The notes beneath the pieces were generated by a model. The model saw nothing but the letters and a program-made list of their open reading frames with translations. It ran no database searches and was not told where the DNA came from. A stretch of DNA of 10,512 nt from Thiotrichales bacterium (GTDB taxonomy: Bacteria > Pseudomonadota > Gammaproteobacteria > UWMA-0217). A program made the position numbers and the translations under genes. Each line of letters opens with the position of its first letter. The first letter of the stretch is position 1. Below are positions 6,753 to 10,512 of the stretch, one piece after another. The stretch is from contig JANTGD010000092.1 of the NCBI GenBank assembly GCA_024763135.1, positions 1-10,512 of the forward strand. The letters are read 5' to 3'.

Positions 6753-7205
6753 TCAATTGATGTAAACCCGGTGCTGATAGCGTGCATCCTCACGTTGCGC
6801 AATCTCCTGCACCTCGTGTCGGGAGATGGCATCCTGTACGCTGATATTCCCTAAGAATCCTCTAATTTCCCGGGAAAGATCACACCATAGTTTCGCGGTG
6901 CCGTAGTGTGCTTGAGGCATTTCCTCGCAATGCGGTACATCTGTCAGCTCGTCGATGGCGTCCAGAACTTCTTCAATACTGATCCGGTCAGCCGGTTTGG
7001 CCAGACAGTAGCCGCCACCGGGCCCCCTGACGCTGTTGACAATGCCAGCGCGGCGTAATTGCGGAAACAGCTGTTCTAAAAAAGACAGAGAAATGCTTTG
7101 ACGCTCAGCAATTTCATTTAATGAGATCGCGTGACGTTGATGGTTGTGTAACGCAAGATCGAAAATCGCTCTGACTGCGTAATGTGCTTTATTTGTCAAT
7201 CGCAT
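6753..7205 (-). CDS. IscR-like Rrf2 family transcription regulator lacking canonical Fe-S ligands
   Basis: 150 residues, Rrf2/IscR family DNA-binding regulator. The winged helix is highly IscR-like: MRLTNKAHYAV at the start, recognition region ERQSISLSFLEQLF (34-47), and wing SVRGPGGGYCLAK (58-70). Glu44 corresponds to IscR Glu43, which tunes DNA specificity. The cluster region differs: E. coli IscR has Cys92, Cys98, Cys104 and His107, whereas here only Cys93 aligns. The loop (HCEEMPQAH, 92-100) is about four residues shorter, and the next cysteine, Cys108, follows the conserved LW. The protein may therefore bind no cluster, or ligate one differently with Cys93, His92/His100 and Cys108. It lies after trmJ and cysE, the usual place of iscR, but no iscS/iscU follows; the next gene is ispG on the other strand. 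A GGGAGAG ribosome site and a probable own promoter lie in the 78 bases before it. Calling it iscR would overstate the evidence. Confidence 0.82.
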   Translation of the reverse strand: MRLTNKAHYAVRAIFDLALHNHQRHAISLNEIAERQSISLSFLEQLFPQLRRAGIVNSVRGPGGGYCLAKPADRISIEEVLDAIDELTDVPHCEEMPQAHYGTAKLWCDLSREIRGFLGNISVQDAISRHEVQEIAQREDARYQHRVYIN

Positions 7206-7232
7206 TGTCGTCTCTCCCGCTGGTTGACCGAT

Positions 7233-7261
7233 ATGCTAGGCATTCCCACGAGTGAGTTCAA
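7233..7261 (-). promoter_or_regulatory. Candidate sigma-70 promoter of the Rrf2 regulator
   Basis: Read on the minus strand, TTGAAC (7256-7261) and TAGCAT (7233-7238) are separated by exactly 17 bases. The predicted start near 7226 lies about 20 bases before the ATG. This would let the regulator be transcribed apart from trmJ-cysE. I could not convince myself of an IscR type 1 binding site overlapping it. Confidence 0.42.
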
Positions 7262-7283
7262 ATTACAACAATGTAGACAGTTT

Positions 7284-8081
7284 TTATCTGGATTGAGTCT
7301 TATTCGCCACATCCGGATCGTCGCTGAGTGATTCTTCGAGCGGCTCGATATCTTCTTGATTGATACCGGGCAGGCGCTCTTCAGGTACCGCGCCGCCCAT
7401 TTCATGCACGACTCGGGATACCTGCTGTAAACGTTCATCCATAAGCTGCACATGTTCGATCAATCCATGAAACGCCTGTGCAACAGGGTCTGGCATATCT
7501 GTGGCTGCATAGGCATCAAAACCTATTTTGTGTTCCAGCTTGCGCTGGGCAGCTTCGCGTTTACTCTTATCTGAGCCCACCACATGTCCGGGAATCCCCA
7601 CCACTGTGGCGTCGTCCGGTACAGGTTTGACCACCACCGCATTAGAACCTACCCGGGCATTTTCACCCACCTCAATCGGGCCGAGAATTTTTGCACCGGC
7701 GCCGACGACGACATTATTGTGCAAAGTAGGATGCCGTTTACCCTTTTCCCAGCTTGTCCCACCGAGTGTCACACCATGGTAAAGCGTGCAGTCATCGCCG
7801 ATTTCCGCAGTCTCACCAATAACGACCCCCATGCCATGATCGATAAAGAAACGGCGTCCGATGCGCGCACCGGGATGGATCTCGATACCAGTAAACAATC
7901 GGGACACATTAGAAATCAATCGCGCAGGCCATTTGAGGCCATGTTGCCAAAGCCAGTGACACAAGCGGTGGTTCATTACTGCCCAGATTCCGGGATAGGT
8001 CGTCAAAACCTCAAAGCCGGTTCTGGCCGCAGGGTCGCGTTGGAACACGCATTGGATGTCTTCTCGAATTTGTTTAAGCAT
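7284..8081 (-). CDS. cysE: Serine O-acetyltransferase CysE
   Basis: Transfers acetyl from acetyl-CoA to L-serine, giving O-acetylserine, the committed step of cysteine synthesis; cytoplasmic. 265 residues. Residues 1-60 are a shortened helical N-terminal domain (MLKQIREDIQCVFQRDPAA). Residues 64-165 are the left-handed beta helix of hexapeptide repeats (IHPGARIG, VIGETAEIG, VVVGAGAKILG, IEVGENARVG). Asp81 and His82 in FIDHGMGVVIGE match the catalytic Asp/His pair of E. coli CysE (His158), and His117 in KRHPT matches His193. A C-terminal part from about 195 (VAQAFHGLIEHVQLMDERL) looks helical, followed by an acidic tail. The start has a strong ribosome site (AAGGAG, complement of 8090-8095) that overlaps the trmJ stop; only 12 bases separate the genes, so translation is probably coupled. 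Its neighbours point to cysteine and Fe-S related supply. Confidence 0.95.
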   Translation of the reverse strand: MLKQIREDIQCVFQRDPAARTGFEVLTTYPGIWAVMNHRLCHWLWQHGLKWPARLISNVSRLFTGIEIHPGARIGRRFFIDHGMGVVIGETAEIGDDCTLYHGVTLGGTSWEKGKRHPTLHNNVVVGAGAKILGPIEVGENARVGSNAVVVKPVPDDATVVGIPGHVVGSDKSKREAAQRKLEHKIGFDAYAATDMPDPVAQAFHGLIEHVQLMDERLQQVSRVVHEMGGAVPEERLPGINQEDIEPLEESLSDDPDVANKTQSR

Positions 8082-8093
8082 CTCGACTTCTCC

Positions 8094-8837
8094 TTAGAGT
8101 TTTGTATTATGACGTCGGATAGTGTTAGAACAGGCTTTAAGAAATCCTCTTAAGATATTGATTTCATTTACTGATGGGCGCGCTTTATTGAATAGTCTGC
8201 GAAGTCGTGGCAGGAGATGTCGGGGATTCTCTGGGTCGAGGTAACCCGCTTCGACCATACTCGTTTGCAGATGTTCGTAGAAGCTTTCCAGCATTTCCAC
8301 GGTGGCGGGTGTTTCTGTTGGCAGTTGCTCTGGTACCTGTGGGTTTTCGCTCAACGCGCGCAGACGCAGCTCGTAGCAAATGACCTGAACCGCCGCGGCC
8401 AGATTGAGAGAGCTGTATGCCGGATCAACCGGAATATTAATTAGAGAATGGCATAGTGCCAGTTCGGCATTGCTCAGGCCCGAACGTTCCCGCCCAAAGA
8501 CGATGGCCACCGGAAGTCCAGCAGGTTCCTGCGATGCAAGAACCGCCGCCTCCTGCGGTGAGACCAACGGCCAGCGTAAGGTTCTGCGCTGTCGAGCCGA
8601 TGTTCCAAGTACCAGGCTGCACTCTCGCAGTGCCGAGTGTAAATCGGTGTGGATTTCGGCGGCTGCCAGTACGTCATCAGCACCTGCCGCGCGCGCTGTA
8701 GCCTCGACGCAAGGATAATTAGTTGGATTCACCAGCGCCAAACGGCGGAGTCCCATAGTTTTCATGGCGCGTGCAGCCGCGCCGATATTACCCGGGTGGG
8801 AGGTTTCAATCAGGACAATTTTGATCTGCTCAAGCAT
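8094..8837 (-). CDS. trmJ: tRNA (cytidine/uridine-32-2'-O)-methyltransferase TrmJ
   Basis: SPOUT-family (SpoU) enzyme that 2'-O-methylates C32/U32 in the anticodon loop of certain tRNAs using SAM. From the chosen ATG it has 247 residues; E. coli TrmJ has 246. The N-terminus MLEQIKIVLIETSHPGNIG aligns with the E. coli protein, with Arg23 in AAARAMKTMGL at the same number. The trefoil-knot motifs are FGRERSGLSN (114-123) and IPVDPAYSSLNLAAAVQV (135-152). The C-terminal part holds the helical extension typical of TrmJ. An in-frame GTG at 8861 would add eight residues (MSFFVTES). I prefer the internal ATG because it matches the family start, although neither site has a clear Shine-Dalgarno. First gene of the trmJ-cysE operon and divergent from suhB, the common gammaproteobacterial arrangement. 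Confidence 0.93.
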   Translation of the reverse strand: MLEQIKIVLIETSHPGNIGAAARAMKTMGLRRLALVNPTNYPCVEATARAAGADDVLAAAEIHTDLHSALRECSLVLGTSARQRRTLRWPLVSPQEAAVLASQEPAGLPVAIVFGRERSGLSNAELALCHSLINIPVDPAYSSLNLAAAVQVICYELRLRALSENPQVPEQLPTETPATVEMLESFYEHLQTSMVEAGYLDPENPRHLLPRLRRLFNKARPSVNEINILRGFLKACSNTIRRHNTKL

Positions 8838-8912
8838 TGACTCGGTCACAAAAAAACTCACATCAGACTGTCACGTTTGCTATTCTAACGCGCCTTTTGG
8901 GAGGATTGTCAG

Positions 8913-9259
8913 ACAAGGTGTTCCGATACAAGCTCCGTTGAGGTCCCGTGTATCGGGAGCTGTCTGCTGAGTGACGAATACATTGTCTCGCTTAAAATGC
9001 CGGACTCAGCGCTTTTATGATGCCGCGCATCAAGGCGCAGTGCGCAGGCAATGGCAGCGTCCTTGGCAAGCACTGCAACACCGAGGCGTGGCATCACAGA
9101 ATCGCCCGAAAGGTTGCCCTGTCTGCATCCCCGGCGTTGAGGCACGCCTTGGTAAGGGAGCAAGCATTCCCTGCGAAGTGCGCCTACCCAGGCATGCAGA
9201 CAGGAAAACTGAGTCCGTCATTTTAAACTAGACGATGTACCAGTATCCGAACACCTTGT
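8913..9259. repeat. Outer 17-base inverted repeat pair
   Basis: The left arm (8913-8929, core GAACACCTTGT on the complement) and the right arm (9243-9259) are inverted copies, 16 of 17 identical, separated by 313 bases. They enclose the 235-base inner element at 8992-9226 but have a different centre, because the left flank holds about 46 more bases than the right. The left arm also carries CCGATAC (8923-8929), which pairs with GTATCGG (8950-8956), so part of the left flank can form its own stem. I do not see a clear flanking target duplication. Confidence 0.6.
8992..9226. mobile_element. Possible MITE-like element with 18-base terminal inverted repeats
   Basis: TTAAAATGCCGGACTCAG (8992-9009) is the inverse of 9209-9226 at 17 of 18 positions. 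Within the 235-base unit a further perfect 11-base pair, CCTGTCTGCAT (9118-9128) and ATGCAGACAGG (9194-9204), can form a stem. Just inside the ends the two halves also look related on opposite strands: GGCGCAGTGCGCAGG on the left, GGCGCACTTCGCAGG on the right complement. There is no transposase gene. This is what a non-autonomous, partly decayed inverted-repeat element looks like; a large non-mobile palindromic repeat is the alternative. I cannot count copies elsewhere in the genome from this window. Confidence 0.45.
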
Positions 9260-9390
9260 ATTGATGGAGACAAAGCGCCGCTTGAGGCCTGGAAACGTCT
9301 GCCCTCCTCAGAGGCCGCCACTTAACGTCGCGGGCAGCGGTTTTGCGACAGCCTCTACAACAATGAAGCTTTATGACCCAGTAGGATCCC

Positions 9391-10191
9391 ATGCAACCAA
9401 TGTTGAATACGGCCATTCGTGCCGCCCGCGATGCGGGGCAAATCATTCTTCGCCATGTCGGCCATATCGATAAATTGAATATCCAAACCAAAGCCCGCAA
9501 TGATTTTGTCAGCGAGGTTGATCGAGGCGCCGAACAGGAAATTATCAAACGCCTGACACGCGCCTATCCCGATCACGGTATTCTTGGTGAAGAGTCCGGA
9601 GCGCATCAGACACAGTCAGACTATGAATGGATCATCGATCCACTCGATGGTACAACGAATTTTCTCTATGGTATTCCACACTATGCGGTATCTATCGGGC
9701 TACGCCATAAAGACCGTATAGAGCAGGCCGTAGTTTACGATCCTTTCAAAGATGAACTGTTTACCGCCTCGCGTGGCGAGGGGGCGCGGCTGAATGATCG
9801 ACGCATCCGCGTGAGTCAGCGCAACTCTCTCGAGGGTGCCCTATTGGGTACGGGCATACCTTTTAGGGAAGACCAGGACCTGGAGACTTATCTACAAACG
9901 CTCAGAGTATTGATTCAAGGGACCGCAGGCGTACGGCGTGCAGGCTCGGCTGCTCTGGATCTGGCGTATGTAGCGGCAGGCCGCTTAGATGGCTATTGGG
10001 AATTCGGACTGCGGCCTTGGGACATGGCTGCGGGTATCCTCCTTGTCCAGGAAGCCGGGGGATTGATCGGTGACCCCTATGGCGGTAAAGCACAGCTCAA
10101 AACCGGCGATATCCTCTGTGGTTCCCCCAAAGTCTATGCTGCGATGTTGCAGCGTTTGGCTTCCCTACCGGCCATAAAACATCACGTATAA
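9391..10191 (+). CDS. suhB: SuhB inositol monophosphatase family protein
   Basis: Mg2+-dependent phosphatase of the inositol monophosphatase family. In E. coli the homologue is also a component of the ribosomal RNA antitermination complex. 266 residues against 267 in E. coli. Motifs in order: KARNDFVSEVD (34-44), metal ligands in GEES (66-69) and DPLDGTTNF (83-91, with Asp83 and Asp86), RRAGSAALDLAYVAAG (182-197) and RPWDMAAGILLVQEAGG (208-224, with Asp211). The first ATG gives MQPMLNTAIRAAR, which lines up with the E. coli start MHPMLN. AGGA (9383-9386) serves as a short-spaced ribosome site. It is divergent from trmJ, the usual pairing. The large upstream region suggests that the ancestral promoter spacing was altered by the repeat element. 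Confidence 0.94.
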   Translation: MQPMLNTAIRAARDAGQIILRHVGHIDKLNIQTKARNDFVSEVDRGAEQEIIKRLTRAYPDHGILGEESGAHQTQSDYEWIIDPLDGTTNFLYGIPHYAVSIGLRHKDRIEQAVVYDPFKDELFTASRGEGARLNDRRIRVSQRNSLEGALLGTGIPFREDQDLETYLQTLRVLIQGTAGVRRAGSAALDLAYVAAGRLDGYWEFGLRPWDMAAGILLVQEAGGLIGDPYGGKAQLKTGDILCGSPKVYAAMLQRLASLPAIKHHV

Positions 10192-10196
10192 GTTGT

Positions 10197-10231
10197 GAGC
10201 AGTGACTTCATATTTTGACCACTCGCTGAGT
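10197..10231 (+). repeat. 35-base dispersed repeat, copy 2
   Basis: Matches 3894-3928 in the same orientation, 31 of 35 positions. It begins five bases after the suhB stop. It leads into the palindrome at 10225-10242, so the repeat and the stem probably form one unit. Confidence 0.6.
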
Positions 10232-10250
10232 AGTTACTCAGCCGTCACTG
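10200..10250. repeat. Two-part hairpin at dispersed repeat copy 2
   Basis: A perfect 8-base palindrome, GCTGAGTA (10225-10232) and TACTCAGC (10235-10242), has only GT between its arms. It lies inside an outer perfect 7-base pair, CAGTGAC (10200-10206) and GTCACTG (10244-10250). The left internal loop is 18 bases and the right one is a single base. The design, an inner stem plus an outer stem with a bulge only on the 5' side, recalls the hairpin at 3948-3991. No T tract follows. Confidence 0.55.
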
Positions 10251-10329
10251 ACGTAGACAATCCATAGTAATGCCGCATTTAGCGGATCTTTGGGCAGTCA
10301 GATCAGATACACGGCGCGCTTTGCAGTGT

Positions 10330-10505
10330 ATGGTTGTTCCTCCCTTCGCAAGAAGCGCAACAAGGTGGATGACCGCTTTCTGACTCGCTGAACCCATCAG
10401 AACACGCTTGTTGGAGTACTAGTACACCGACAAGTCCAAACTGTCTATATCAGCGCAAACCCACGCGTTCAGAACAAGGCATTGTTGCGAAGCCATGGTT
10501 GTTCC
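10330..10505 (+). repeat. Direct repeat of ATGGTTGTTCC
   Basis: The 11-base word occurs at 10330-10340 and 10495-10505, 165 bases apart. Each copy has TTGC a few bases upstream (about six and seven bases), so the similarity extends a little beyond the exact match. The second copy forms a CATGG/CCATG stem (10494-10498 and 10504-10508) with a TTGTT loop. Confidence 0.45.
10407..10434. repeat. 28-base imperfect inverted repeat
   Basis: CTTGTTGGAGTAC (10407-10419) and GTACACCGACAAG (10422-10434) pair at 11 of 13 positions around a TA centre. The middle GTACTAGTAC (10416-10425) is a perfect palindrome. No T tract follows, so it is not an obvious terminator; its role is unknown. Confidence 0.5.
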
Positions 10506-10512
10506 ATGTCGA

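Larger units (their letters stand above)
8838..9390. other. Divergent trmJ/suhB intergenic region filled with inverted repeats
   Basis: I find no credible gene in these 553 bases; open frames exist on both strands, but none resembles a known protein. The middle is dominated by nested inverted repeats (listed separately). On the minus strand TAGAAT (complement of 8882-8887) could be a -10 for trmJ; a CTGACA lies 19 bases upstream, which is a poor fit. For suhB, TTGCGA at 9343-9348 is a possible -35, but no good -10 is at the right distance. Confidence 0.6.
10192..10512. other. Non-coding region downstream of suhB
   Basis: No gene is recognisable up to the window edge. It contains the second dispersed repeat copy and its palindrome, a CTTC-GCAA-GAAG mini-hairpin (10344-10355), an imperfect 28-base inverted repeat (10407-10434), and two copies of an 11-base word, the second inside a CATGG-TTGTT-CCATG hairpin (10494-10508). 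No intrinsic terminator with a T tract is visible for suhB. Confidence 0.6.

Noticed and set aside
6659..6760. 33-codon ORF (starting MIDFAPQDAV) two bases after the ispG stop
   Set aside because: No ribosome site, runs into the 3' end of the convergent Rrf2 gene, and I recognise no family. A remnant cannot be excluded.
7584..8153. 189-codon plus-strand open frame opposite cysE
   Set aside because: Antisense to cysE, which shows a complete hexapeptide-repeat enzyme with ribosome site and catalytic residues. The antisense product resembles nothing.
8838..8861. GTG start for trmJ adding MSFFVTES
   Set aside because: The internal ATG aligns exactly with the E. coli TrmJ start, and no ribosome site supports the GTG.
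8971..9231. Overlapping open frames on both strands inside the inverted repeat region
   Set aside because: Frames on both strands of a palindromic repeat are expected; no motif, no ribosome site, and the products look random.

Overview
The window looks like chromosomal DNA from a gammaproteobacterium. The support is two-fold: four genes in the order suhB | trmJ-cysE-rrf2, which is the usual gammaproteobacterial neighbourhood of the isc locus, and a fadI-fadJ type beta-oxidation pair. A secreted, cysteine-free Gly/Tyr-rich protein resembles the sulfur globule envelope proteins of purple and other sulfur-oxidizing gammaproteobacteria. A sulfur oxidizer is therefore a reasonable guess, but it rests on one low-complexity protein. 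I see no tRNA, rRNA, CRISPR array or transposase gene.

Layout: 1-477 has no recognisable gene. At 478-3752 (+) a thiolase (fadI-like) and a multifunctional enoyl-CoA hydratase / 3-hydroxyacyl-CoA dehydrogenase (fadJ-like) overlap by ATGA and form a two-gene beta-oxidation operon. The second gene ends early, without the usual C-terminal tail. At 3753-4472 lies a 720-base AT-rich non-coding stretch with a strong hairpin, one copy of a 35-base dispersed repeat and a perfect 12-base palindrome. At 4473-5318 (+) is the sulfur-globule-like protein, followed by a strong intrinsic terminator. At 5442-6656 (+) is ispG (isoprenoid synthesis, 4Fe-4S enzyme) with its own extended -10 promoter.

At 6753-8837 (-) trmJ and cysE are tightly coupled, and an IscR-like Rrf2 regulator follows with its own probable promoter. 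The regulator lacks most of the IscR cluster ligands, and no iscS/iscU follows it; ispG runs convergently instead. At 8838-9390 is the divergent trmJ/suhB intergenic region, unusually long because it holds a set of nested long inverted repeats that look like a MITE-like or palindromic element. At 9391-10191 (+) is suhB. At 10192-10512 is non-coding DNA with the second copy of the 35-base repeat, several palindromes and a short direct repeat.

Most genes are housekeeping: fatty acid degradation, isoprenoid precursors, cysteine synthesis, tRNA modification and a SuhB phosphatase. The less ordinary parts are the Gly/Tyr-rich exported protein, the degenerate IscR-like regulator cut off from any isc genes, the shortened FadJ, and the repeat structures in the intergenic regions. 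I found no convincing new multi-gene system.
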